This document shows, in pieces, positions 34,948 through 44,212 of a DNA stretch of 64,000 bases. Source of the DNA: Neobacillus sp. CF12 (GTDB lineage Bacteria; Bacillota; Bacilli; Bacillales; Cytobacillaceae); NCBI RefSeq assembly GCF_030348765.1, contig NZ_JAUCEU010000007.1, forward strand, positions 1,358,501-1,422,500. Direction: 5' to 3'. Positions within the stretch are counted from its first letter, which is position 1. Each line of letters starts with the position of its first letter. The notes beneath the pieces are model-generated. The model was not told where the DNA came from and made no database searches. It worked only from the letters and a program-made list of their open reading frames with translations. The position numbers were made by a program, and so were the translations under genes.

Positions 34948-35711
34948 TTTTCAAACCAATTCTTTCTAAAAGCTATATTTTCTGTTGTAAGAGCATCCTT
35001 TAATTCCTTAATAAATTCTAATGCGGCAGGTTCATCTCCATGAACACAGACAGTATCTGCAGAGATAGGAATATCACTACCATTTGCTGCTGTTACTTTT
35101 CCTTCCTTTACCATTCGAATGATTCTCTGTGCTGCAAACTTCCTATCATGAATCATGCTGTTCGGTTCGCTTCTTGATGTTAATGTTCCATCGGGCTGAT
35201 AGGTTCTGTCAGCAAAAACTTCGGATGCTGTTAATAAACCCTTCTCTTTACCTGCTTGTATAAGTTCACTGCCAGACAATCCAAAAAGAATCAATCTAGA
35301 ATCATAATCTGCTACCGCTTGCGCAATAGCATCTGCAATTTGTCGACTAGTAGAGGCCATATTATATAACGCGCCATGTGGTTTTACATGCACCAACTTA
35401 ACACCTTGCACTTTAGTAAATGCTGCCAATGCACCAATTTGATAAAGGATGAGATGATAGATCTCCTTAGGGGAGAGGTTCAATTCTCTTCGGCCAAATC
35501 CTGATATATCCGGAAATCCAGGATGTGCGCCAATTTTCACATTATACCTGTTAGCAAGGTTAACTGTTTCCATCATCACATTATGGTCGCCAGCATGATA
35601 CCCGCAGGCAATATTAGCAGATGAAATATGCTTCAAAACTTCTTTATCATTTCCAATTTTATATACACCGTAACTCTCTCCAAGATCACAATTAAGGTCA
35701 ATCTGTTTCAC
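34944..35711 (-). CDS. pxpA: 5-oxoprolinase subunit A (LamB/YcsF family)
   Basis: The 255-residue protein starts MKQIDLNCDLGESYG, the LamB/YcsF signature, and contains ANIACGYHAGDHNVM, KIGAHPGFPD, VKPHGALYN and CVHGD. These residues form the hydrolase active site that works with PxpB and PxpC on 5-oxoproline. The start is a GTG at 35711 overlapping the pxpB stop, with GAGAGG seven bases ahead. Confidence 0.95.
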   Translation of the reverse strand: MKQIDLNCDLGESYGVYKIGNDKEVLKHISSANIACGYHAGDHNVMMETVNLANRYNVKIGAHPGFPDISGFGRRELNLSPKEIYHLILYQIGALAAFTKVQGVKLVHVKPHGALYNMASTSRQIADAIAQAVADYDSRLILFGLSGSELIQAGKEKGLLTASEVFADRTYQPDGTLTSRSEPNSMIHDRKFAAQRIIRMVKEGKVTAANGSDIPISADTVCVHGDEPAALEFIKELKDALTTENIAFRKNWFEK

Positions 35712-36442
35712 GTTATTACCTCTCCCTTTACATAAGTCAATACCTGATACTTTTTAGCAGCTATCTGTTCTTTTATGAAAAGAAACTCTTGATATTCAAC
35801 AGGATAAAATAATACATAATTTCCTGCTGACAAAAGCGAGGGTTTGGCTTTTTCAATATCAAATAATGATAATGGAGTTACACCAATAATTCGCCATCCT
35901 GATGGAACTTCAGCAGGATAGATTCCCGTTTGGTTGCCGCCAATTCCGACAGAACCTGCTGCTATTTTTGCTCTAGGTGTTTCCAGACGAGGTGCTGCAA
36001 TTTTATCATTAAGACCTCCGAGGTATGGAAAGCCTGGTACAAACCCAATCATATGTACTAAATATTCTTTGTTTGCATGTAAGTTGATTACTTCACGTTC
36101 GCTAATGTGATTGTGTTCAGCTATGAAACATAAATCTGGGCCCGTTTCACCGCCATAATAAACGGGGATTCTATAAACGATAGATTCTATCATTGGAATT
36201 TCCAAGGCTGTTTGATAGATGGAATACACCTTCTCTTTTAATTGACTGTAAGATAGGAGGAGGGGATCATAAAAAATAGAAACCGATGTATACGCTGGGA
36301 CATACTCATGAATCCCAACGAATTTCTTACTCCTCAAAAGGTGCAAAAATTGATTAATTTGTTGATGGATGTTCTCATCTATTTTATTGCCAAAGGTAAT
36401 GGTGATTGCACAATCCCCTATTGGAACAATTTCAAAACTCAC
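35708..36442 (-). CDS. pxpB: 5-oxoprolinase subunit B
   Basis: The start is placed at GTG 36442, preceded by AAGAAGGTG; the longer frame from 36532 adds 30 residues that do not look like the family. The 244-residue product is a KipI/PxpB-type protein: FEIVPIGDCAITITFG at the N-terminus, HMIGFVPGFPYLGGL, PRLETPRAKIAAGSVGIGG and GWRIIGVTP. It activates the substrate together with PxpC. Separated by 86 bases from the upstream carrier gene. Confidence 0.93.
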   Translation of the reverse strand: MSFEIVPIGDCAITITFGNKIDENIHQQINQFLHLLRSKKFVGIHEYVPAYTSVSIFYDPLLLSYSQLKEKVYSIYQTALEIPMIESIVYRIPVYYGGETGPDLCFIAEHNHISEREVINLHANKEYLVHMIGFVPGFPYLGGLNDKIAAPRLETPRAKIAAGSVGIGGNQTGIYPAEVPSGWRIIGVTPLSLFDIEKAKPSLLSAGNYVLFYPVEYQEFLFIKEQIAAKKYQVLTYVKGEVIT

Positions 36443-36528
36443 TGACAACACCTTCTTATCAATCAATTTGTATGTGTTACTTTTAACTTTATTTAATACT
36501 CCCATTAAATGCAAAAAAAACGCCCTGA

Positions 36529-37863
36529 TCATATAAGATCAGAACGTAATTCTTTAGAAGAACTTTCTTTGTCTCTTTTTATTGTGAGCCGCGGGAAACC
36601 AGTTAAAATGGCTAGCACACCACATACTCCTATTAGTATCGGGTAATAGGCATAAGCTAAAATACTTACGGGAGAGATACTTGCTACTCCTGCAGCAACA
36701 AGCATTTGCGCTCCATAAGGAATCAATCCTTGGATGCTGCAGGAGAAAACGTCAAGCAGACTAGCACTTCTACGTGGGTCAATTTCATACTGATCGGCAA
36801 TATTTTTTGCGAGCGGTCCAGCAATAATAATGGAGATAGTATTGTTTGCTGTTGAAAAGTCAGTTAGGCTTACGAGTCCAGCAATTCCAAATTCTGCACC
36901 TTTTTTTGATTTTATATTCTTTGTAACAAGATGGAGTAAAAAATCAATTCCACCATTATGTTTTATTACTGCAACCATTCCTGCTATTAGAATCGCAAGG
37001 AAGGATATTTCATACATACCCGCCATACCTTCGCTAATTTTTTGAATGAGTTCCATTATAGTATAGCTGCCATCAACTATACCGATGAACCCAGCGAATG
37101 CTATTCCAAACGAAAGAACCAAAAATACATTTATCCCCGACAACGCAGTAATTAACACTCCTAGGTAGGGTAGAATCTTAATCCACTCATACGATTGTTT
37201 ATTGATATTTGCTTGTTCACCCATTGTTAATATGGCAAGAATTACACATGTAATAATGGCAGCAGGCAGGACAATCAGGAAATTCACCTTGAATTTATCC
37301 TTCATTTTGGTCCCTTGTGTTCTTACAGCTGCAATCGTGGTATCCGAAATAAAGGATAAATTGTCTCCAAACATGGCTCCGCCAATAACTGCCGCCATTG
37401 AAAGGGCAAGTGAAATATCTGTTTGTTCACTGATCCCCACTCCGATTGGCGCTAGTGCTACAATCGTACCCATACTTGTCCCCATTGCTAGTGAAATAAA
37501 ACAAGCAATAATAAAGACACCTACCATTAATAAGTTGGGCGGGACAATGGATAGTGCTAAGTTAACAGTTGAATCAATTGCACCCATTCCCTTTGCCGTC
37601 TCTGAAAAGGCACCAGCTAAGAGGAAAATCATAACCATTAGTAGAATATTTGAATCTCCTGCACCTTTGGTGAAAATCTCCACCTTATTATTAAACGATT
37701 CTTTCCTGTTCATTGTTAAAGCTACTGCTACTGCGATAACAATTGCCACTATAACCGGAAATTTATAAAAATCGCCCGCAACAATCCCTGAGCCGATAAA
37801 TAATACTAAAAAGACAGCAAAAGGTATGAGTGCCCATGGATTCCCATTTTTGCTCGTACTCAT
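36529..37863 (-). CDS. NhaC-type antiporter/organic-anion carrier linked to pxp genes
   Basis: The 444-residue protein has about 11-12 spans and NhaC-family sequences: GAMFGDNLSFISDTTIAA, FISLAMGTSMGTIVALAPI and DFSTANNTISIIIAGP. Members are annotated as Na+/H+ antiporters, but several act on organic solutes. Its position as first gene of a pxpBAC operon suggests uptake of 5-oxoproline or a related amino acid (inference). A hairpin with a T run lies only 33 bases upstream of the start, either ending the TVP38 gene or acting as an attenuator. Confidence 0.85.
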   Translation of the reverse strand: MSTSKNGNPWALIPFAVFLVLFIGSGIVAGDFYKFPVIVAIVIAVAVALTMNRKESFNNKVEIFTKGAGDSNILLMVMIFLLAGAFSETAKGMGAIDSTVNLALSIVPPNLLMVGVFIIACFISLAMGTSMGTIVALAPIGVGISEQTDISLALSMAAVIGGAMFGDNLSFISDTTIAAVRTQGTKMKDKFKVNFLIVLPAAIITCVILAILTMGEQANINKQSYEWIKILPYLGVLITALSGINVFLVLSFGIAFAGFIGIVDGSYTIMELIQKISEGMAGMYEISFLAILIAGMVAVIKHNGGIDFLLHLVTKNIKSKKGAEFGIAGLVSLTDFSTANNTISIIIAGPLAKNIADQYEIDPRRSASLLDVFSCSIQGLIPYGAQMLVAAGVASISPVSILAYAYYPILIGVCGVLAILTGFPRLTIKRDKESSSKELRSDLI

Positions 37864-37896
37864 GACAAAACATCCTCTCTTTATTTTTCACAAGAA

Positions 37897-37929
37897 AAAA
37901 CCTCTTCTCTCAATAGAAGAAGAGGTTTT
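37897..37929 (-). terminator. Terminator or leader attenuator
   Basis: On the minus strand AAAACCTCTTCT-N9-AGAAGAGGTTTT is followed by more T. It is a perfect 12-pair stem located between the TVP38 gene and the NhaC-like start, 33 bases before the latter. Confidence 0.75.
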
Positions 37930-37994
37930 AACAAACATATATTAGAGTACAATAATATTTTTCATAGCGCAAGATGTTTCCAGGATTTGTTCAT

Positions 37995-38654
37995 CTAATT
38001 TACTTGTTTTCTTCTTTTCTGTTTTTTCTTTAGTCGATAGAAAAACACGAATCCTACTAGAATGAGCGTTAAACCTAGAAGGATATTTTGCTCCATATTA
38101 CCCTCCATAAATCCAGCCGGTATGAGTGATAAAACAAAGAAAAAGATTAGATTTCCAAACATGGTACCGATAATAAAATGTTTAAATGTAATCGAACTTA
38201 ATCCACTGAGAATATTGATTAAACTAGTAGGAACGAACGGAATAATTCTCGCTTGGAACACAAATAGCAACCCATTTTGCTCCATCTTTGCTAAAGTTTC
38301 CGGATTTGTTTTTTTCTGGACCCACTCATTAAAAAAATATCTACTTCCAAAAAACCAAATTCCTGCAGCAATAATACTTGTGAACCAACTCCACATTAGA
38401 CCATTAAAAAAACCAAACAATGCATAGTTTATAGAGATGATAATAATGAGAGGAATAATTGTAAATGAATTTTGGATCACCATGATGATAAAAGTAAAGA
38501 AGAATTTTGAAAATGTGGTATCTTTCAATGACAGTATGATGGAATCCATATCCCCGTTTCTAAGTAATCGGAAGGTTTCCGTATTTTGTATAACTAAAAA
38601 AATGATCAATATGATCCCAATAAAGGATATGATTTTTTTCCAAATATTAATCAC
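37995..38654 (-). CDS. TVP38/TMEM64 (DedA-like) membrane protein
   Basis: The 219-residue protein has about five hydrophobic segments. The SNARE-associated/VTT signature is clear: FGFFNGLMWSWFTSIIAAGIWFFGSRYFF followed by FVFQARIIPFVPTSLINILSGLSSITFKHFIIGTMFG, described here as residues 85-115 and 130-170. The family includes polyprenyl-phosphate and phospholipid flippases, but a specific role cannot be read from this sequence. Downstream is a strong hairpin; upstream is pepF's terminator. Confidence 0.85.
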   Translation of the reverse strand: MINIWKKIISFIGIILIIFLVIQNTETFRLLRNGDMDSIILSLKDTTFSKFFFTFIIMVIQNSFTIIPLIIIISINYALFGFFNGLMWSWFTSIIAAGIWFFGSRYFFNEWVQKKTNPETLAKMEQNGLLFVFQARIIPFVPTSLINILSGLSSITFKHFIIGTMFGNLIFFFVLSLIPAGFMEGNMEQNILLGLTLILVGFVFFYRLKKKQKRRKQVN

Positions 38655-38739
38655 CTAGTTTCATTTTAAGGTAATCTCATAAGAGTAAATATATTCTTAA
38701 ACACATCATACCATGCAAAAATTATCTGTGATAAAAAAA

Positions 38740-38766
38740 GATGTCACAAAAAAATTTTGTGACATC
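38740..38766 (-). terminator. Terminator of pepF
   Basis: On the minus strand GATGTCACAAAA and its complement form a perfect 12-pair stem followed by T7, just past the pepF stop. Confidence 0.9.
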
Positions 38767-38774
38767 CTTTACTT

Positions 38775-40562
38775 TTATAAGGCTGAAAATTCTTCTACAA
38801 GTTCACCAAATTTTTTCATGGCATTTTCTATAGGTTCTGGAGTCGTTAAATCCACTCCCGTCTTCTTTAACAACTCAAGCGGGTAATCACAACTTCCGCT
38901 CTTTAAGAAGTTTAAGTATGAATGTAACGTATTTTTATCGCCTTCAAGTATTTTGGTTGCCAAATGTATAGCTGAAGCAAAACCAGTGGCGTACTTATAG
39001 ACGTAAAAGGGGCGATAGAAATGGGGAATTCTCGACCAGCCAAATTTCACTTCATCGTCAAACACCACTAGATCCCCATTGTATTCCCTGAACAAGGCTT
39101 CATACGTTTTATTAAATACCTCGACATTTAAGGGTGTACCTTTTTCAGCTAGTTCATGAGTGATTTTCTCAAATTCAGCAAACATTACTTGGGTAAAGAA
39201 AGTACCCTTGTATTGATCAATGAAGTGATTTAATAAATGCTTCCTTACCTCAAGATTCTCTTCGGTATTCAACAAATAATTAATCAACAATATTTCGTTA
39301 ACGGTGGAAGCCACTTCCGCAACAAAAATACTATATCGAGCAGTAATTTGTGGCTGATGCTGCGAGCTTAATTTACTATGGACTCCATGACCACATTCAT
39401 GGGCAAGCGTAAATAAACTATCCAAATCATCTTGGTGATTTAATAATATAAAGGGGTGAACCCCATAAATCCCCAAATTATAGGCACCTGAGCGCTTGCC
39501 TGGCGTCTCACGGACATCAATATATCTTGCATCCTTGAACTCTTTTAGGATGCTTACATATTCCTCTCCAAGAGGTGCCAAGGCTTTAATCATTATTTCA
39601 TAGGCTTCCTCATAAGGTATCACTTGTTTTACGCCTTTTACTAAAGGAACGGACATATCATACTGCCGAAGTTCATCAAGATGAAGTTTCTCCTTGCGAA
39701 TTTCAGAGTACCTATGAAGAGGTGCGATATTTTCTTTTGTCGCTATAATTAGGTTCTCATATACTTCCTTTGGCACCATATCACCGAATAGTGCCTTTTC
39801 TAGTGCTGAAGGATATTTCCTGATTCTTGCTAAGGTGACGTTATTTTTAATCGATGCAGACAGTGTGCTCGCTATGGAATTCTTTAATTCAACATATGGC
39901 TTATAATAAGCTTTATAGGCTTCCCTACGTCTATCACGGTCTTCCTCTTCAATTAATTTCGAGTACATCCCTCTTGTCAGCGGAATCATTTTGCCATCAT
40001 CATTTGTAACATCGCCAAACTTAATATCCGCATTATTAATCATCCCAAAGGTTGTACTTGGAGCAGACAATGCTTCTCCTAATTGGGATATGACTTCCTC
40101 TTGGTCTTTAGTAAGGACATGGGTTTTATATCGAAAGGATTCATATAAATCCTCTTCAAAGTACTTCAAACCCTCTTCTTCAGCTATATAACTTCTTAAT
40201 GTTTCTTTATCTAAACTTAATAAATACGGCATAAAAAAAGATGTTGAGGAACTTACCTTAACGCTTAGCCCTTTGGCACGGTCTAATAATGATTGTGAAC
40301 TTGCCTCCCTAGTATCCTCATCTACGGTCAACATGGCATAAGCATAGACATGATTAAATACATAAGATAATTCCTCTCTTTGTTTTAAGTATTGATAGAG
40401 ACTCTTACCATCCTTTATTGCTCCATCATATCCCTTCAATTTTTCCGCCAATTTTTCAACGTTTTGAAGGTCTTTTTCCCATTCAGTAATATCTGAATAA
40501 ATGTCTTTAAGATTCCATTTTTCATTTACTGGTACGTCATTTCTGTAAGTATAAGTCTTCAT
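38775..40562 (-). CDS. pepF: Oligoendopeptidase F (M3 family)
   Basis: The 595-residue cytosolic zinc metallopeptidase degrades short peptides. The zinc site HECGHG (about 385) with the downstream glutamate in EVASTVNEI is intact. The N-terminal VPVNEKWNLKDIYSDITEWEKDL and the C-terminal FGWSRIPHFYRPFYVYKYATG are typical of PepF. The ATG at 40562 follows GGAGGGCG. It is monocistronic. Confidence 0.95.
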   Translation of the reverse strand: MKTYTYRNDVPVNEKWNLKDIYSDITEWEKDLQNVEKLAEKLKGYDGAIKDGKSLYQYLKQREELSYVFNHVYAYAMLTVDEDTREASSQSLLDRAKGLSVKVSSSTSFFMPYLLSLDKETLRSYIAEEEGLKYFEEDLYESFRYKTHVLTKDQEEVISQLGEALSAPSTTFGMINNADIKFGDVTNDDGKMIPLTRGMYSKLIEEEDRDRRREAYKAYYKPYVELKNSIASTLSASIKNNVTLARIRKYPSALEKALFGDMVPKEVYENLIIATKENIAPLHRYSEIRKEKLHLDELRQYDMSVPLVKGVKQVIPYEEAYEIMIKALAPLGEEYVSILKEFKDARYIDVRETPGKRSGAYNLGIYGVHPFILLNHQDDLDSLFTLAHECGHGVHSKLSSQHQPQITARYSIFVAEVASTVNEILLINYLLNTEENLEVRKHLLNHFIDQYKGTFFTQVMFAEFEKITHELAEKGTPLNVEVFNKTYEALFREYNGDLVVFDDEVKFGWSRIPHFYRPFYVYKYATGFASAIHLATKILEGDKNTLHSYLNFLKSGSCDYPLELLKKTGVDLTTPEPIENAMKKFGELVEEFSAL

Positions 40563-40690
40563 AAGCGCCCTCCTAAATTAGAGTAACTCATTATTAGTTA
40601 ATATTCTGTTGAATTATTTTCTAGACCGTCTTTGAATCCATTGCATTTATTCATTTATTTTCCAATTATACTCTAATAAGTCCAAATATA

Positions 40691-40713
40691 AAAAGCACCA
40701 AGTTGGTGCTTTT
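40691..40713. terminator. Terminator
   Basis: AAAAGCACCA-agt-TGGTGCTTTT. A ten-pair stem with T runs both ways, downstream of the 93-residue gene on the minus strand. Confidence 0.85.
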
Positions 40714-40732
40714 TATTATATTTTTATTATTT

Positions 40733-41014
40733 TTAAACTAAGGTAAGAAAATTATTGAACCGATAATTGGAATGACAATGTGGACACTTGGCGGTAATTT
40801 CAATATCTACAATTTGTAATGTTTTGTTATTAGCCAAACTCTTCTTTAGGACAACTACTTGATCAGTTATTACTTTTCCTTTATAGATTGATGACAATTC
40901 CTCTAAATCCTTATCTCCACTAATGATTGCAGCATATGCAAAGTCATTATCACATAAGATGCACGACTTTTCACCTGTAACAACACGCATTGCAGTAGCT
41001 ATTTGTGAATTCAT
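40733..41014 (-). CDS. Small protein with a CxxC-type pair, unknown function
   Basis: The start is placed at ATG 41014, nine bases after GGGAG; an ATG at 41023 abuts that site. About 93 residues. There is one CxxC pair near the N-terminus (SCILCDND) and CPHCHSNY near the C-terminus, together able to bind a metal ion. No signal peptide or membrane span. It is alone between pepF and the LTA synthase gene with its own terminator. I do not recognise the family. Confidence 0.6.
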   Translation of the reverse strand: MNSQIATAMRVVTGEKSCILCDNDFAYAAIISGDKDLEELSSIYKGKVITDQVVVLKKSLANNKTLQIVDIEITAKCPHCHSNYRFNNFLTLV

Positions 41015-41123
41015 TTGTCTCATCTCCCATCAGTCCTTTATTTAATCATTCGACATTTCCGAGAAAGTTTCCTTCTAATTTTCTATGTAATCAAAAGATT
41101 CACATTTCGGACAATTTTTATAA

Positions 41124-41160
41124 AAAAAGACTGTTTAGGAATTTCCTAAACAGTCTTTTT
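41124..41160. terminator. Terminator of the LTA synthase gene
   Basis: AAAAAGACTGTTTAGGA and its complement form a long perfect stem with T5, five bases past the stop on the minus strand. Confidence 0.92.
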
Positions 41161-41165
41161 GAATC

Positions 41166-43112
41166 TTATTCTTCACCATCTTGAGATGGATTGTAGTTGT
41201 ATTGTGTTCGGTCGATAGGAGTAAAGTTTCCAGGAGTATAGAAACGTAATAAGTCTCCGTTTACAACTTTATCTGAAAGGGCTAATTTATTTTCTACAAT
41301 CGTCTGTAGATTCATTGCCTCTTCCACCCTTGTTTCATCAATTTCCAACCCTGTAGTGGAATCATAGAATTTACCATCTACAGATGAAATGGTTGGGCTC
41401 ATAAAGCTGCCATCACGGAAAGGAACAAGATCATCATGTTGTTCAGACAATAGGTCAGTACCGAACTGAACATAATCTTTTGTATCAATTCCTAACAAAT
41501 GTAGAACTGTAGGAAGGATATCAATTTGTCCGCCGTATTCGTGATTAACTCCACCCTCGATTCCAGGAACACGAATAAAGAATGGTACACGTTGTAATCC
41601 TGCACTATCGAAATCCGTAATTTCTTTACCTAGAACTTGTTCCATTGCTTTGTTATGATTTTCAGAAATTCCATAATGGTCACCGTACATAACAATGATA
41701 GAATTGTCATATAACCCTGATTCCTTCAGATAATCAAAGAATTGTTTTAAAGCTTCATCCGCATAACGAGCAGTTTGGAAGTAGGTATCAACGGATTTAT
41801 CACCTGTTGTATGTGGTGCAATCGTTGCTAACTCTTCATCAAGTGGATACGGATAGTGGTTTGAAACAGTAATAAACTTTGTATAAAAAGGCTGTGGTAA
41901 TGTTTCCAACAAAGGAATTGATTCCTCAAAGAATGGCTTATCCATTAGCCCATATTCAGCTAGATCTTCTGGATTCATACTATAGTAATTTTCATCAAAA
42001 AAGTGATTATAACCAAATGATTTATATATTTCATCACGATTCCAGAAACTTCCTGAATTCCCGTGAAAGACTGCAGATGTATAGCCATGAGACGCTAAAA
42101 TCGCTGGTGCTGCTTGATACGTATTTAACCCTTTTGTTGTAAAAGCAGAACCCTGCGGTAATCCATATAATGAATTTTCAAGGATAAATTCTGCGTCAGC
42201 CGTTTTACCTTGGGCAGTCTGATGGAAGAAATTATCAAAATAAAGTGTATTTTGATCCTTTGTTAAGGAGTTTAGGAACGGTGTTACTTCTTCCCCATTT
42301 AACTTGTAATCAATAAGGAAGTTTTGCATGGATTCAAGATGCAAATAAATCACGTTCATACCTTTACCAGCACCAAAGTAAGCTGGATTGGGCTGTGCAT
42401 AGTTTGATTTTGTATAGTTAATTACTTCCGTCATATCATCACTGTTGGCCATAACCCTTTGTGCAGAAGCTTTTGTACTTTTTACTGCATCGTAAATGGT
42501 GTAGTTGTACATACCCAAATATTTCACAATATAATTACGGTCAAATCCTCTTGTTAACAATTGAGGACGGTCTGTTTCAGCTAGTCCAAGATTTCCACAA
42601 GAAATAGCCAATGATAATGAGAATAAAGCAGCAACTTTTCTGCGATTCATATCTTTAAATTCAACTTTCACAAAGCGAAAAGCAAGTAAAACAACCAAAA
42701 GAATGATATCGATAAAGAATAAGAAATCATATGGTCGTAAAAGTGTAACAACACTTCCGCTTACATCTCCAAAGTTTTGGGTTTGAGTTAAAGTTGGTAA
42801 CGTAATAAAGTCATTAAAGAATCTGTAATATACAACATTCGCAAATAATAGAAACGATAAGAAGAAATCAATCACAAGCAATGCGATATATTTCTTGCGT
42901 CCTTTAAATAACAAAGCAATTCCCAAGAATAATAAGGATGATCCTAAAGGATTAATAAATAATAGAAATTTTTGAAGTGTATTTTCAATTCCTAAATTAA
43001 ATTGAGTTAATTGAGCTATATATGTTTTCATCCAAAGAAAAAATACAGCCAAAAAGAAAAAGCCAATATATTTATTTAAAATACCCTGACCCTTCTGAGT
43101 TAAGTTATTCAT
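41166..43112 (-). CDS. Lipoteichoic acid synthase family protein (LtaS/YqgS type)
   Basis: The 648-residue protein has five N-terminal spans (to about residue 190) and an extracellular sulfatase-fold domain. The active-site threonine motif reads GKTADAEF (about 300 in the family), and metal-site segments VFHGNSGSFWNRD, GDHYGI and HYPY are present. It polymerises glycerol-phosphate onto a glycolipid anchor. The start is ATG 43112, six bases after AGGTG; a GTG at 43121 lies within that site. B. subtilis has four paralogues (LtaS, YfnI, YqgS, YvgJ) and I cannot assign one. Confidence 0.92.
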   Translation of the reverse strand: MNNLTQKGQGILNKYIGFFFLAVFFLWMKTYIAQLTQFNLGIENTLQKFLLFINPLGSSLLFLGIALLFKGRKKYIALLVIDFFLSFLLFANVVYYRFFNDFITLPTLTQTQNFGDVSGSVVTLLRPYDFLFFIDIILLVVLLAFRFVKVEFKDMNRRKVAALFSLSLAISCGNLGLAETDRPQLLTRGFDRNYIVKYLGMYNYTIYDAVKSTKASAQRVMANSDDMTEVINYTKSNYAQPNPAYFGAGKGMNVIYLHLESMQNFLIDYKLNGEEVTPFLNSLTKDQNTLYFDNFFHQTAQGKTADAEFILENSLYGLPQGSAFTTKGLNTYQAAPAILASHGYTSAVFHGNSGSFWNRDEIYKSFGYNHFFDENYYSMNPEDLAEYGLMDKPFFEESIPLLETLPQPFYTKFITVSNHYPYPLDEELATIAPHTTGDKSVDTYFQTARYADEALKQFFDYLKESGLYDNSIIVMYGDHYGISENHNKAMEQVLGKEITDFDSAGLQRVPFFIRVPGIEGGVNHEYGGQIDILPTVLHLLGIDTKDYVQFGTDLLSEQHDDLVPFRDGSFMSPTISSVDGKFYDSTTGLEIDETRVEEAMNLQTIVENKLALSDKVVNGDLLRFYTPGNFTPIDRTQYNYNPSQDGEE

Positions 43113-43310
43113 TTTTTGCACCTGCCTTATAGCAATTAATTATTTATTTACGTTGGTTTCAATTTTTATGAGTTATAAAATTTAGTAATCTATCATTTAT
43201 AGTAACAGCTAATTATGAACAATATATGAACAAGCCAAGAAAAAAATATTGCAGCACAAATGAGTATTATACGTGTTATTTAATAAATGTCAAGTTTAGG
43301 TATAAATATA

Positions 43311-43338
43311 AAAAAAGAAATGCTAATCCTGATTAGCA
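43311..43338 (-). terminator. Terminator of the LysE-type gene
   Basis: On the minus strand TGCTAATC-ag-GATTAGCA is followed by TTTCTTTTTTT. Confidence 0.8.
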
Positions 43339-43361
43339 CTTCTCTCTAGTTCCTCCTACAT

Positions 43362-44003
43362 CTAACTTACTAATGCCTGAACACCCTGATAACCAAAATA
43401 AAGACCAAACAAAACGAGTGAAGCACCCGAAATGATGGAAATGGTGATTAAACTTCTTACAGTAAGCAGTTTCCTAAAGCCAGTAGTAAGTGCAGCAACA
43501 AAGACGTCCCAGATAGTCAAGCCAAGGAAAATCATACAACTATAAATTAAGAGAGATTCTGTTCCATTTGTTTGAGCCGTTTTTGCTAAGACAGATCCGT
43601 AGATACCTAACCAAAATAAAACAGATAGCGGGCTGGTAATTGACATAATAAACCCCGTAAAAAAACACTTCATTAACGTGTCTTTGTCCCTTCCATACGT
43701 TAGGGTTATGGTATTGGCATTCTTAATACTTTCTATTCCTGAATAAATCAGAATAAATCCCCCAAACAGCCACAGGAATATTTGAATGATAGGAATCCCC
43801 AAAAATTGCACCATCCCTAAATAGACGAGTAGCATAAAAAATCCATCTGCAACCATTGAACCCGCACCTACTATCCACGCATGCCAAAACCCATTCTTTA
43901 TCCCCTTATCTAATCTCGCAGAATTTACTGGACCGATTGGAGCTGCTAGTGTAAAGCCCAAAATGATGTAACTGATTAAGATGCTGATACTCAAAAAAAC
44001 CAC
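43362..44003 (-). CDS. LysE family amino-acid exporter
   Basis: The 213-residue protein has six spans and the LysE/RhtB hallmark near the N-terminus, FTLAAPIGPVNSARLDKGIKNGF. The later GFIMSITSPLSVLFWLGIYG is also typical. It probably exports an amino acid or related metabolite by proton exchange. The start is uncertain: GTG 44003 sits among repeated GGAGTG sequences, and a TTG a few codons later is possible. It is divergent from the second asnA gene. Confidence 0.85.
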   Translation of the reverse strand: MVFLSISILISYIILGFTLAAPIGPVNSARLDKGIKNGFWHAWIVGAGSMVADGFFMLLVYLGMVQFLGIPIIQIFLWLFGGFILIYSGIESIKNANTITLTYGRDKDTLMKCFFTGFIMSITSPLSVLFWLGIYGSVLAKTAQTNGTESLLIYSCMIFLGLTIWDVFVAALTTGFRKLLTVRSLITISIISGASLVLFGLYFGYQGVQALVS

Positions 44004-44212
44004 TCCACTCCACCATTATCTGTACATTTTATGTAGGTAATGGTGACACATGTCCAAAAAATTCTAAAAGTATTAAGAATATGATTTCCATTAGGCATTT
44101 GGTGAAGTCAACCTAGGGATTTAATCATAATGTAAACATAGTTCATTACCTAACAAGTAATGTAGACAGAGAAAATTACAGACTAATTCTATGTTATCGG
44201 AGGTATTTTTAT

